From the NCBI RefSeq assembly GCF_008806755.1, contig NZ_WAAU01000011.1, forward strand, positions 103,467 to 167,466: a stretch of 64,000 nt of DNA, given 5' to 3'. Position numbers and translations under genes: made by a program. The notes below the pieces were generated by a model. It had not been told where the DNA came from and did not search any database. It worked only from the letters and a program-made list of their open reading frames with translations. Every line of letters starts with the position of its first letter. Position 1 is the stretch's first letter. Shown here one piece after another: positions 18,942 to 27,217 of this stretch. Source of the stretch: Tenacibaculum aiptasiae. GTDB taxonomy: Bacteria > Bacteroidota > Bacteroidia > Flavobacteriales > Flavobacteriaceae.

Positions 18942-19379
18942 TTAATTTATTGATTTTCTTCCAATTTCCTTTACAACAATAGTTTCCGACAAATAATCAT
19001 GTAAACATTGTTTTTTATCTGTTGTAAAAAACATAATATACCCAATAAAGAAAGTGAATAAATTTAAAAAGTTTGCAAAAAACCTACCTGTGGCTTGTCC
19101 GAAACTAACTTTCTTTCCATCTACACTCATCAATTTTATGTCACAAGCTCCTTGCCCTATTGTTCTTTGTTTATCACCACTTTGCAACAACGACCAATAT
19201 AACCAAGCTGGCACAATAGGTATACACATTTGAGGAATAATAATAATAAAAACATCAACTATTCTTGCTAAAAATCGCTCACCAAAGCTTGCATACTTGT
19301 ATACAATAATTTCATTGGTTTCTTCAACTGTTAACTCGATAGTGTTTTGATTTGTAAAATGAATTTCTTTTTTATACAT
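18942..19379 (-). CDS. RDD family membrane protein
   Basis: The 145-residue protein has the RDD-family elements: FGERFLARIVDVFII (the Arg and Asp of the name), a central hydrophobic pair of helices, and TIGQGACDIKLMSVDGKKVSFGQATGRFFA followed by a last membrane segment and KKQCLHDYLSETIVV. Such proteins are small inner-membrane proteins; a few have been linked to ion transport or cell-envelope stress but most are uncharacterised. Single gene, converging on the aspS unit with a shared terminator. Confidence 0.9.
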   Translation of the reverse strand: MYKKEIHFTNQNTIELTVEETNEIIVYKYASFGERFLARIVDVFIIIIPQMCIPIVPAWLYWSLLQSGDKQRTIGQGACDIKLMSVDGKKVSFGQATGRFFANFLNLFTFFIGYIMFFTTDKKQCLHDYLSETIVVKEIGRKSIN

Positions 19380-19514
19380 AGTTTTTTTTATTTGGGCGCA
19401 ATGTTACTAAAATTTTTACTGCATAAAAATCATTATTAATCATTTTCAACATCTATTTCCCAACATTAATCTCATACTTCATTTTAGAATGAAATATTTC
19501 TTTTTATGAGCTAT

Positions 19515-19522
19515 TATTTTTG
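19515..19522 (+). promoter_or_regulatory. -7 promoter element of the DinB-ArsR pair
   Basis: TATTTTTG is an exact TAnnTTTG match ending nine bases before ATG 19532. It overlaps an in-frame TTG at 19520, which argues against that TTG as the start codon and predicts a very short leader. Confidence 0.5.
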
Positions 19523-19531
19523 AATAAAAAA

Positions 19532-20002
19532 ATGAACTCAATAAACATATTACTTTTAAACTTTAAAGAAACTAGACGAAGAAGTATTAACGTATGGAAA
19601 GGAATTCCATCTGAATACCTTCACTGGAAACCTGATGCAAAAGCCATGAGCTGTATTGAAATGATACGTCATGTACTGGAAGGAGAGCATTTATTTCATA
19701 CCATTATAAAAAATAGAGGTAATTTAGGCGACTATACATCACCATGGAAAGATTTGGCGTTTATTGATGTTGACCATGAAGTACAATTCGCAGAATCATA
19801 TAAAACGGAACTATACACAATGATAGAACAATTATCTGTGAATGATTTAAAAGACATTGTTATTCATCGAGAAGAAGTAAATCAAGTAAAAGAGTTAGGC
19901 GATTATTTAAACAGAATGGTGTATCATGAAGCGGTTCATACAGGTCAGTTATTAAGTTATTTAAGAACCTTACACATTAAAAGACCACAAGTTTGGGATT
20001 AA
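19532..20002 (+). CDS. DinB/YfiT-like four-helix-bundle protein
   Basis: From ATG 19532 the product has 156 residues with the DinB-like helical layout. Three candidate metal ligands are visible: His in MIRHVLEGEH near residue 50, and two His in YHEAVHTGQLLSYLR near residue 140, the family's HxxxH site. WKDLAFID and HWKPDAKAMSC are also family-like. DinB/YfiT proteins are metal-dependent, thiol-linked transferases or hydrolases of mostly unknown substrate. It is 4 bp upstream of an ArsR-type regulator, which suggests that the pair responds to one stress signal. Confidence 0.85.
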   Translation: MNSINILLLNFKETRRRSINVWKGIPSEYLHWKPDAKAMSCIEMIRHVLEGEHLFHTIIKNRGNLGDYTSPWKDLAFIDVDHEVQFAESYKTELYTMIEQLSVNDLKDIVIHREEVNQVKELGDYLNRMVYHEAVHTGQLLSYLRTLHIKRPQVWD

Positions 20003-20006
20003 CCCT

Positions 20007-20696
20007 ATGGAAAGTTTAGAAAACGATTTTAGCGAAATAGCAAGTCTTTTAGGCGATAAGTCTAGAGCTATAATGCTATGGAATTTACTAGATGGTAGAG
20101 CTTATACTGCAACTGAACTGGCTAACTGCAGTGGTATTTCTTTACAATCGGCAAGTAATCATTTGTCTAAACTTCTTCAAAAGAATATTCTTTCTGTAGA
20201 AAAACAAGGAAGGCACCGCTATTATAGGTTTAGCTCTCCTGAAGTAGCCCAAGTTATTGAATCTATGGCTAGTTTACTTTCCCTGCAAAAAGATTACACA
20301 AAGGTTAAAAAACCCAAAGCTTCGGCATTTACCTATGCCAGAACATGCTACAATCACTTAGCTGGTGAAGTGGGCGTAAAAATTACTGAAGCATTGATTT
20401 CTCACCAAATCATTACCCCTATACATAAACAATATTCTGTTACCAGTACTGGAAAACAATGGTTTTTAAACTTAGGTATTCACACTGAAGAAATTCAAAA
20501 CTTAAAAAGATCCTTTGCACATCAATGTTTAGACTGGAGTGAAAGAAAGCATCATATTGCGGGTGCATTAGGAGATATATTTTTAGAAGTAATGCTTCAA
20601 AAAGATTGGTTCAGAAAACATAAAAACACCAGAGAACTAATCTTAACTTCTAAAGGAAAGCAACAATTGAAAGAACTTTTAAAAATCGACCTATAA
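20007..20696 (+). CDS. Large ArsR-type winged-helix regulator with extra C-terminal domain
   Basis: Residues of about 10-90 form an ArsR winged helix (LGDKSRAIMLWNLLDGRAYTATELA, SLQSASNHLSKLLQKNILSVEKQGRHRYYRF). At 229 residues it is twice the length of a simple ArsR protein; the second half carries ARTCYNHLAGEVGV and CLDWSERKHHIAGALG, two Cys/His clusters conserved in a subgroup of large ArsR regulators that could sense metals or oxidants (inference). It is coupled to the DinB-like gene by a 4-bp gap. Its operator may lie upstream of 19532, but no clear palindrome was seen there. Confidence 0.88.
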   Translation: MESLENDFSEIASLLGDKSRAIMLWNLLDGRAYTATELANCSGISLQSASNHLSKLLQKNILSVEKQGRHRYYRFSSPEVAQVIESMASLLSLQKDYTKVKKPKASAFTYARTCYNHLAGEVGVKITEALISHQIITPIHKQYSVTSTGKQWFLNLGIHTEEIQNLKRSFAHQCLDWSERKHHIAGALGDIFLEVMLQKDWFRKHKNTRELILTSKGKQQLKELLKIDL

Positions 20697-20734
20697 CTCC
20701 AAACTGTTAACAAGATTTTTAGTACTTTCATTTT

Positions 20735-21292
20735 ATGAAAAAAAAGAAAATTGTTAAAGCAATTCTAATAGGTTTAGCCACTATTGTTATTGCTATTGCT
20801 GGAATAGCCCTCTATGGATATTTCTACATTAAAAAAGCGTATGATACCGAAAACAAACCCTTTAAACATTATGTTGGTTACATAGATACCGATAAGGCTC
20901 TTTTAAACGACACATACAAACTGTGTAAAGATGTTGGAATCATGCACACTTATAGCAGCGCTAGCTTAAAAGCATACAGCGGATCTAAAAAACAATTTAG
21001 AGACAGCCTTAATGCTACATTTAACGCCAACAGTACTTACACCGACTCTGGATACTTAAATTTTCGATTTTTAGTGAATTGTGAAGGAAATGCTGGTTGG
21101 TTTGAAATTATTGAAATGGATTTAGATTTAAACGAGTCTCCTTTAAACTCTAAAATGGTTGACGAACTTTTTAAGTTTACTTCAAACTCGAATCATTGGA
21201 ATGTTATTTCTTACGAAGACAAACCTCATAACTATTATATGTATATCTCTTATAGAATTGAAAATGGAAAAGTTACTGAAATTATCCCTTAG
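20735..21292 (+). CDS. Single-pass membrane-anchored protein of unknown function
   Basis: The 185-residue protein has a lysine-rich start (MKKKKIVK) and one N-terminal membrane helix (AILIGLATIVIAIAGIALYGYFYI), so the rest is likely periplasmic. The soluble part contains YVGYIDTDKALLND, FRFLVNCEGNAGWFEI and YMYISYRIENGKVTEIIP, a compact alpha/beta domain I do not recognise. Its 3' end overlaps the next gene by 29 bp in another frame, so the two are translationally linked. No consensus -7 box is present in the 38-bp gap after the ArsR gene. Confidence 0.72.
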   Translation: MKKKKIVKAILIGLATIVIAIAGIALYGYFYIKKAYDTENKPFKHYVGYIDTDKALLNDTYKLCKDVGIMHTYSSASLKAYSGSKKQFRDSLNATFNANSTYTDSGYLNFRFLVNCEGNAGWFEIIEMDLDLNESPLNSKMVDELFKFTSNSNHWNVISYEDKPHNYYMYISYRIENGKVTEIIP

Positions 21293-22094
21293 TCTTATTG
21301 CACTTCTGTTAATGTTCTCATGTAAAAATGAAGCAAATACTCTTAATAAAAGGCAACTTGCTGAAAAAAGATATAAAGAAGCCATTATGTTTACTCAAGG
21401 CTCAACTCCTTTTCAAAATGGAATTGTTGAAGCCTTAGAAATAGACCCAACTTTTGAACAAGGTGTTTACGAACTATCGGTTGCGCATTTAAAAAGAGGA
21501 ATGCCTCATAAATGGAAACCTCAATACGACAAAGCACTAAAATTAGATTCTGTATACCGAATTCCTTGGAGAGGATATTTGTACTTATGGTTTTATAGAG
21601 ATTATAAAAAAGCTATTGCCGATTTTGATGCTAGCGATGTTTTAACTCCTGATTTTATAGATGCTCCTCAAGGTCTTAGCGTAGATGCTTGGCGAGGAAT
21701 TGCTTATTTAGGTTTAAAAGATTACGAAAAATCTATTTATTATTTCGACAAATACATTACCAAAGAAATTAAAGACTTTAGCGAAAACTCTGTTGATGTA
21801 ACTGCCTTTTTATATCAAGGTATTGCTTATCTTGAATTGGGCAAATATGATAAAGCTCAGGCTTGTTTTGATCGTTTGATAAAAAACTCTTATGGTTTTA
21901 GTGCCGATGCTAAATATTACAAAGCTTTCATATTAAAAAAACAAGGAAAAATTGAAGAAGCAAAATCTATGATTGATGCTGCTATTAAAGATTTTAACGA
22001 AGGTTATTATAATAAAAGACCTTACGTAGAAACTTTAAGACAATTATATTTGGGTGACTTAACCGATTTTAAAGACTCTTTATCTAAACAATAA
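21264..22094 (+). CDS. TPR-repeat lipoprotein
   Basis: From ATG 21264 the protein is 276 residues with a lipoprotein signal (LLLMFSC, Cys20); the frame is open further upstream but only this start gives a signal peptide. The mature part is a run of TPR-like helix pairs (AEKRYKEAIMFTQ, YKKAIADFDASDV, DYEKSIYYFDKYI, KYDKAQACFDRLI, KIEEAKSMIDAAI). TPR lipoproteins act as scaffolds in the periplasm; no partner can be named. It overlaps the preceding gene by 29 bp and is 4 bp before the DUF6503 gene. Confidence 0.85.
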   Translation: MEKLLKLSLSLIALLLMFSCKNEANTLNKRQLAEKRYKEAIMFTQGSTPFQNGIVEALEIDPTFEQGVYELSVAHLKRGMPHKWKPQYDKALKLDSVYRIPWRGYLYLWFYRDYKKAIADFDASDVLTPDFIDAPQGLSVDAWRGIAYLGLKDYEKSIYYFDKYITKEIKDFSENSVDVTAFLYQGIAYLELGKYDKAQACFDRLIKNSYGFSADAKYYKAFILKKQGKIEEAKSMIDAAIKDFNEGYYNKRPYVETLRQLYLGDLTDFKDSLSKQ

Positions 22095-22098
22095 TATC

Positions 22099-22803
22099 AT
22101 GAAAAAACTAATCACATTTTTCTTACTATTACTTACTATTCAATTATTTTCACAAGAACTTACCGGAAAAGAACTGTTAGAAAAAGCTATTCAATATCAC
22201 GATCCAAATGGTAACTGGGAAACCTTTAACGGAACTTTGTTTGTAACCATGAAAACTCCTAAAAGCCCTGAGCGAAAGAGTGAGATTAAAATCAATCTAC
22301 CTCAGGAATATTTTTATGTAAAAGCCACCAGAGGTGAAAACACAACAGAGTATACTGTTAATAAAGGTGAGTGTAAAATTGGTTTTAACGGACAAGAAAG
22401 TCCGTCGGAAGCTATTTTAAAAGAACACAAACTAAGTTGCGACAGAGCCAATTTATATAAGAACTATTATACGTATTTATATGGTCTTCCAATGAAATTA
22501 AAAGATAACGGAACTATTATTCATGATAAAGTTGAACGTAAAAAGTTTAAAGGCAAAGAATACTTAGTTTTAAAAGCTACTTATGATCAAGCTGTTGGAA
22601 AAGATACTTGGTATTTTTATTTCAATCCAAAAACGTATGCCATGGAAGTGTATCAGTTTTTTAAGAGTAAGCCTAACAGCGGCGAGTATATTTTATTATC
22701 TGAAGAAGAAGTTATTAACGGTATTAAGTTTCCAAAAAACAGAGCTTGGCATTACAATAAAGACAACGGTTATTTAGGTACCGATTATTTAAGCGCTAAA
22801 TAA
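22099..22803 (+). CDS. Secreted DUF6503-like protein
   Basis: The 234-residue protein has a signal peptide (MKKLITFFLLLLTIQLFS) and then LTGKELLEKAIQYHDPNGNWETFNG, the start typical of the Bacteroidota DUF6503 family, which has a LolA/LppX-like half-barrel pattern in the rest (FVTMKTP, FYVKATRGENTTEYTVN, YLVLKATYDQAVGKDTWYFYFNP). Proteins with this fold bind lipid or lipoprotein acyl chains, but function here is unproven. It ends the three-gene operon 20735-22803. Confidence 0.8.
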   Translation: MKKLITFFLLLLTIQLFSQELTGKELLEKAIQYHDPNGNWETFNGTLFVTMKTPKSPERKSEIKINLPQEYFYVKATRGENTTEYTVNKGECKIGFNGQESPSEAILKEHKLSCDRANLYKNYYTYLYGLPMKLKDNGTIIHDKVERKKFKGKEYLVLKATYDQAVGKDTWYFYFNPKTYAMEVYQFFKSKPNSGEYILLSEEEVINGIKFPKNRAWHYNKDNGYLGTDYLSAK

Positions 22804-22838
22804 AACGGGTTATTATTTATAATCCCTAGATTGTATAG

Positions 22839-22846
22839 TAACTTTG
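22839..22846 (+). promoter_or_regulatory. -7 promoter element of the ClC transporter
   Basis: TAACTTTG is an exact TAnnTTTG match, 25 bases before the ATG at 22872. Confidence 0.5.
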
Positions 22847-22871
22847 CCCAGTTAACAACAGCAATCAACTA

Positions 22872-24647
22872 ATGCCAAAAAAGAAATCCATATTTAAAAA
22901 AATACTTATTTGGAGATATAAAAATATTTCCGAACGTCAATTTGTATATGTTTTAAGTGTTTTTGTTGGTTTTTTAGCTGGTATTGGAACTTTGATATTA
23001 AAAAACCTTACTTCTTTTTTTCAAAACATATTAGAAGGAAGATTCATTAAAGACATTCATCACTCTCTTTATTTTATCTTTCCTATTATCGGTTTGGTTT
23101 TGGTGTACTACATCAAAAAACGCTTTATTAAAAAAGAAATAGGTCATGGAATTTCTACCACATTACACGCCATTTCTAAGCGAAGTGGAATTATAGAAAA
23201 GTATAAAATCTATGCTTCTTTAATTACTGCTCCTATCACCGTGGGTTTTGGAGGTTCTGTAGGTTTACAAGGACCTGCCGTAAGTACTGGAGCAGCCTTA
23301 GGATCGACAGTATCGCAACTGTTTCATATGAACAGAAAAACAAGAATGTTGTTAATTGGCTGTGCTACAGCTGGTGCAATGTCTTCAATGTTTAAAGCTC
23401 CCGTTGCTGCCATTATTTTTGCTGTAGAAATTTTTAGTTTAGACTTGGCTTTTGCTTCTTTAGTTCCATTACTATTAGCTTCAGTATCTGCCGTAGTAAC
23501 CTCTTATTTCTTTTTTGAAAAAGATGCCTTACTTGGTTTTGAACTCATCGATACTTTTGAAATTAAGGATGTTTTTTATTACGTTTTGTTGGGTATTGCA
23601 ACGGGTATTGCTTCTGTATACTTTTCAAAAATCTATTTTAGAATCATCAATTTTTTCAAAAGAATTAAAAAACCAATTCATAAATTAATTTTTGGAGGAA
23701 TTGCTATTGGATTAATGCTGTATTTAATTCCACCTTTATATGGTGAGGGTTATAACCTAATTAACAACTTATTGGAAGGAAATGCATTGGCCGCTTTAGA
23801 GGACATTCCTTATGATGTAAACTTTAAAAATGTTTGGGTAGTAATTGGCTTACTATTGCTAATCACTTTATTTAAAGCCATTGCCATGACTACTACTTTT
23901 GCCGCTGGTGGTGTTGGAGGTATTTTTATCCCAACACTAGTTATGGGAAGTGCTTTAGGTAATGTATGTGCAAAGATCATTAATCAATTAGGTGGTAATG
24001 TATCTGAGTCTAATTTTACCTTAATTGGAATGACTGGATTAATGGCAGGTGTGTTACACGCTCCTTTAACAGCTATTTTCTTAATTGCTGAAATTACTGG
24101 AGGGTATGATTTATTTGTTCCATTAATGTTAGTAGCAGCAATTTCCTTTGCCGTAACAAAGTACTTCATCTCCAATTCTATTTACACTGTTGAATTAGCT
24201 GAAAGAGGTGAACTTATTACACATAACAAAGACAAAAACGTATTAATGATGATGAAAATTAATTCGTTGATTGAAACAAACTTTAAAGCTGTACACTCTG
24301 AAATGCTTTTAGGTGAAATGCTTAAAAAATCTGTTTCCAATTCTAATAGAAATATATTTCCAGTTATTAACGAAGAACAGCAATTTCTGGGTATTGTTTT
24401 ATTGGATGATATCAGGCCTATTATGTTTGACAGTGAGATGTATGATAAAGTAACTGTTGAAACTTTTATGAGAAGTGCCCCTGCTGTTATTTCTTACAAT
24501 GACTCGGTTGCTGAGGTAATGCAAAAATTTAAGGAAAGTGATGCTTGGAACTTACCTGTGATAAAAAATAAAAAATATGTTGGTTTTATCTCTAAATCTA
24601 AACTCCTATCGGCTTACCGAAACAAACTTATTGAAGTTACTTCATAA
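22872..24647 (+). CDS. ClC-family chloride channel/transporter with C-terminal CBS pair
   Basis: The 591-residue protein has the ClC membrane domain (residues of about 20-430) and two CBS domains at the C-terminus (AVHSEMLLGEMLKKS, then VETFMRSAPAVISYNDSVAEVM). Pore motifs: GHGIS at the position of GSGIP; GSVGLQGPAVSTGAALGS at the position of G-K/R-E-G-P; and GGVGGIFIPTLVMGSALGN, the GxFxP motif. The second motif has Gln133 where the gating glutamate of ClC antiporters sits (codon CAA at 23268), so proton coupling is doubtful and a passive or anion-specific path is more likely. The CBS pair probably binds adenine nucleotides. An AT-only hairpin follows the stop, within the end of the converging gene. 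Confidence 0.93.
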   Translation: MPKKKSIFKKILIWRYKNISERQFVYVLSVFVGFLAGIGTLILKNLTSFFQNILEGRFIKDIHHSLYFIFPIIGLVLVYYIKKRFIKKEIGHGISTTLHAISKRSGIIEKYKIYASLITAPITVGFGGSVGLQGPAVSTGAALGSTVSQLFHMNRKTRMLLIGCATAGAMSSMFKAPVAAIIFAVEIFSLDLAFASLVPLLLASVSAVVTSYFFFEKDALLGFELIDTFEIKDVFYYVLLGIATGIASVYFSKIYFRIINFFKRIKKPIHKLIFGGIAIGLMLYLIPPLYGEGYNLINNLLEGNALAALEDIPYDVNFKNVWVVIGLLLLITLFKAIAMTTTFAAGGVGGIFIPTLVMGSALGNVCAKIINQLGGNVSESNFTLIGMTGLMAGVLHAPLTAIFLIAEITGGYDLFVPLMLVAAISFAVTKYFISNSIYTVELAERGELITHNKDKNVLMMMKINSLIETNFKAVHSEMLLGEMLKKSVSNSNRNIFPVINEEQQFLGIVLLDDIRPIMFDSEMYDKVTVETFMRSAPAVISYNDSVAEVMQKFKESDAWNLPVIKNKKYVGFISKSKLLSAYRNKLIEVTS

Positions 24648-24678
24648 ACCTGTTTTAATCATAAATAAATCTTTTCAA

Positions 24679-25662
24679 CTATTTATTTAAAAAACTAACC
24701 ATCTTATCTGGAAAGTCGGTAAAACCTCCATCTACATTGGCTTCAAACAACAAAACCTGCATCATTTCATCAAAAGAAGAAAACTCTTTTAATTGATCGG
24801 CTCTAAACGTATAGGGATGTACTTTCAAACCTAACTCATGAGCTTCTGCAACTAATGATGTAAACTTCCATTTATCATTTACTTTTTCATCTAAGATTTG
24901 TGTATACCATGGACCTAATCCGTCTGCGTATGATGCAAAATGTTTTAGTTCTTTAGTTTCTTCTGGAAACTCAATCAATTGAACTAAAAACAGTTCTGAT
25001 TTTAATTCCTTTCGAACCCTTTCTAGTTCTTTAGCATCAAAACATTGAAAAATACATTTATCTTCTTTGGTTGTATATCCATAGTTTGAAAGAATCTCTA
25101 ATACAATTTTTGCAATGTCTTTTCCATTCTTGTGATGGAACTCAGGATTTTTAATTTCTGGATAAATTCCAATGTTTTTTCCTGTGCTATAATTTAATCC
25201 TTGAATTAATTCAATCTCTTCTTGTAAAGAGTGTAGCTTAAAATTTCCTTTACCCTTTGGAAATCTTTGAGGATAGTATTGTTTACCTGTTTTAGGGTCA
25301 AATCGTTCAGTTACCTTTAATTGTTGTAATTCATCAAAAGTAAAATCAATAACATAGTAACGCCCATCTTCTCTTTTTCTATCAGGAAATAATTGAGCTA
25401 CGTTGGTTACATCATCTAAATACACATCGTGAATAACAATAGGTACATTGTCTTTACTCAATACCAAGTCTTGCTCTATATAATCGGGATTCATAGCATA
25501 GGCCATTGCTTTTGCTTCCATGGTATGTTCTGGAAGATATCCTGAAGCCCCTCTATGTGCGACAACTATTTTGTTCATTTTTTCTTTATCCTTTGTTGAT
25601 TTACCACAACTAAAAAACACCAACAAAACAAGAATGTAAATTTTTGATTTGTCAAATAACAT
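24679..25662 (-). CDS. Glycerophosphodiester phosphodiesterase, lipoprotein
   Basis: Lipoprotein signal with Cys19 (LLVFFSC). The GlpQ-type TIM barrel follows: VVAHRGASGYLPEHT (catalytic His/Arg) at about residues 34-48, DYIEQDLVLSKDNVPIVIHD (metal-binding Glu/Asp and second catalytic His), then GIYPEIKNP and KVHPYTFRAD. It cleaves glycerophosphodiesters from phospholipid turnover to glycerol-3-phosphate and an alcohol, in the periplasm. At 327 residues it is complete. It converges on the ClC gene with a 31-bp gap and lies downstream of a terminator that closes the metalloprotease gene. Confidence 0.95.
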   Translation of the reverse strand: MLFDKSKIYILVLLVFFSCGKSTKDKEKMNKIVVAHRGASGYLPEHTMEAKAMAYAMNPDYIEQDLVLSKDNVPIVIHDVYLDDVTNVAQLFPDRKREDGRYYVIDFTFDELQQLKVTERFDPKTGKQYYPQRFPKGKGNFKLHSLQEEIELIQGLNYSTGKNIGIYPEIKNPEFHHKNGKDIAKIVLEILSNYGYTTKEDKCIFQCFDAKELERVRKELKSELFLVQLIEFPEETKELKHFASYADGLGPWYTQILDEKVNDKWKFTSLVAEAHELGLKVHPYTFRADQLKEFSSFDEMMQVLLFEANVDGGFTDFPDKMVSFLNK

Positions 25663-25691
25663 TGAACTTATTTTTAGCTTTTAAAAATAAA

Positions 25692-25722
25692 AAAAGTCAA
25701 GAGAAATTCTCTTGACTTTTCA
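25692..25722 (-). terminator. Intrinsic terminator of the M43-like metalloprotease gene
   Basis: Perfect 12-bp stem AAAAGTCAAGAG / CTCTTGACTTTT with a five-base loop; on the minus strand it is followed by TTTTTTATTTTT. Confidence 0.9.
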
Positions 25723-25758
25723 GCAATTATAAAAATATTTTTTAAATATTAATTTTTA

Positions 25759-26805
25759 CTAGTTTAACATAGAAGCTCTTGCTCCACCGTCAGCAAAAAT
25801 TGCTCTCATTCTTGATTTTTGACCTTCAGAAAACATAGACATACAAGCATCATCCGTATAATCCATATAGTTCATAGTCATATCATTTGAACGACAGTTA
25901 ACTGTTGGATATGATGGACATCCATAGTTTGGAGCATCTGAAGATGGTGTATCAGCGACAAAATCATCTTGACGACATCTACCATCACCCCAAATGTGAC
26001 GTAAGTTTAAATAGTGACCAACTTCGTGTGTCATAGTACGTCCTCCATTGAATGGTGCAGATACATAACCTGTAGTTCCAAAATATTGTGGAGAACACAC
26101 AACACCATCAGTAGCAGAATTACCACCTGGGAATTGAGCATATCCTAAAATACCTCCACCAATATTAGCTACCCAGATATTTAAATGTGTTTGTGGTGTA
26201 ACTGGTGGATATGCTGATTTTACTGCATTATTAGTTCCCCATGAAGCCGTAGAGTTAGCATGTCTAAAAGTACCAGCTAAAGAAAAAGTGATTTCAGCAT
26301 CTGCTGCTACTCCTGCAAATTCAGAAGGTGTATTACTTGCATCAGAATTTTGTTTTCTAAAATCGTCATTTAAAACTGTCATTTGTGAGGCTATCTGCGC
26401 ATCACTAATATTCTGTTGTGAATTGCTATAAACCACATGTACATATACTGGTATGTTAATTACTCCCAAGTTATCAGGAGTAGTTCCACCACCGCCACCG
26501 CCAGTGTTACCGCCACCGCCGTTACCGTTTCCATTTCCTTTTTTTGCTGCAATAAATTTACGCGTTGCGTATTCTACATCGTACATTTTTTGGTACAATC
26601 CTGGGTTTTCTTTTAACTGTCTGTTTAAAACTCGCATAGAATGACACTGCTCACTTCCCCCTTTTGACTCGTGAGTATCAGTTTCCAAATAGAAGTCGCT
26701 CATATCGATTGCTTCTTGAGTTGGTAAAACTGAGTCTTGACCATTTTGCTGACATCCAATTAAAACGGAAGCAGCAACTGCTAATGTTAAAAAAATTCTT
26801 TTCAT
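25759..26805 (-). CDS. Secreted zinc metalloprotease, pappalysin-like (M43)
   Basis: Lipoprotein signal with Cys18 (SVLIGC). A pro-region of about 70 residues is followed by a Gly/Asn-only linker near residues 91-110 and the catalytic domain, which starts INIPVYVHVVYSN. The zinc site is HEVGHYLNLRHIWGD at about residue 259, i.e. HExxHxxxLxH plus the aspartate typical of M43, and the Met-turn is MTMNYMDYTDD. Four or more cysteines (C-R-Q-D-D, Y-G-C, N-C-R, D-A-C) likely form disulfides as in ulilysin-type enzymes. It is probably a surface-bound protease; no type IX CTD is present. Function in nutrition or processing is inference. Confidence 0.92.
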   Translation of the reverse strand: MKRIFLTLAVAASVLIGCQQNGQDSVLPTQEAIDMSDFYLETDTHESKGGSEQCHSMRVLNRQLKENPGLYQKMYDVEYATRKFIAAKKGNGNGNGGGGNTGGGGGGTTPDNLGVINIPVYVHVVYSNSQQNISDAQIASQMTVLNDDFRKQNSDASNTPSEFAGVAADAEITFSLAGTFRHANSTASWGTNNAVKSAYPPVTPQTHLNIWVANIGGGILGYAQFPGGNSATDGVVCSPQYFGTTGYVSAPFNGGRTMTHEVGHYLNLRHIWGDGRCRQDDFVADTPSSDAPNYGCPSYPTVNCRSNDMTMNYMDYTDDACMSMFSEGQKSRMRAIFADGGARASMLN

Positions 26806-27217
26806 GTTGTGAAAAATTAAAAATTTAGTTGAATAATAATTACCCCTTTAGGTAATATTGGTTTGTGCTAAAAATAACCTCAATTGTCACTTTAATAAAA
26901 AAAGAATACATATTTTATTATTTATGTAAAAAATTGAAGGGTTTTTTAACGATGTGCAATATATAGTTTTTTTTTAATTCCTAAAAAAATGTTAAAAAAA
27001 TGGATTTTCTCTTTAAAATCAACTTGTAGAAGCTTAAAAACAAAAATACCATATTGTTTAATTTTTAACTAAAAACATAAAAAAACGTCAATTTTAAACA
27101 TTTAACGATATGAAATGTGCAAATACGCTTGTTTCAAAAAGCAATATTCATAACAATTACACATAATAAAGATTATCTCTATAAAAAAGCTATATTTACT
27201 CCAAAATAAAATTAATT
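26806..27217. other. 412-bp divergent intergenic region, no gene
   Basis: Very AT-rich, with several long A or T tracts (for example T-runs around 26967-26976). It must hold the promoters of the metalloprotease and the Bax-inhibitor-like gene. TATATTTA at 27191-27198 is one mismatch from TAnnTTTG and is the best candidate rightward; leftward only TATTTTTA-like boxes are seen. A 27-codon frame near 26989 looks accidental. Confidence 0.6.

Noticed and set aside
22806..22825. GGGTTAT...ATAATCCC hairpin after the DUF6503 gene
   Set aside because: Imperfect pairing and no T-run; not counted as a terminator.
24662..24689. AT-only hairpin TAAATAAAT/ATTTATTTA between the ClC and glycerophosphodiesterase genes
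   Set aside because: All A-T with a 10-base loop and partly inside the coding end; too weak to call a terminator.
26989..27072. 27-codon plus-strand frame in the 412-bp gap
   Set aside because: Short, no signal or domain, and chance frames of this size are common in such AT-rich DNA.
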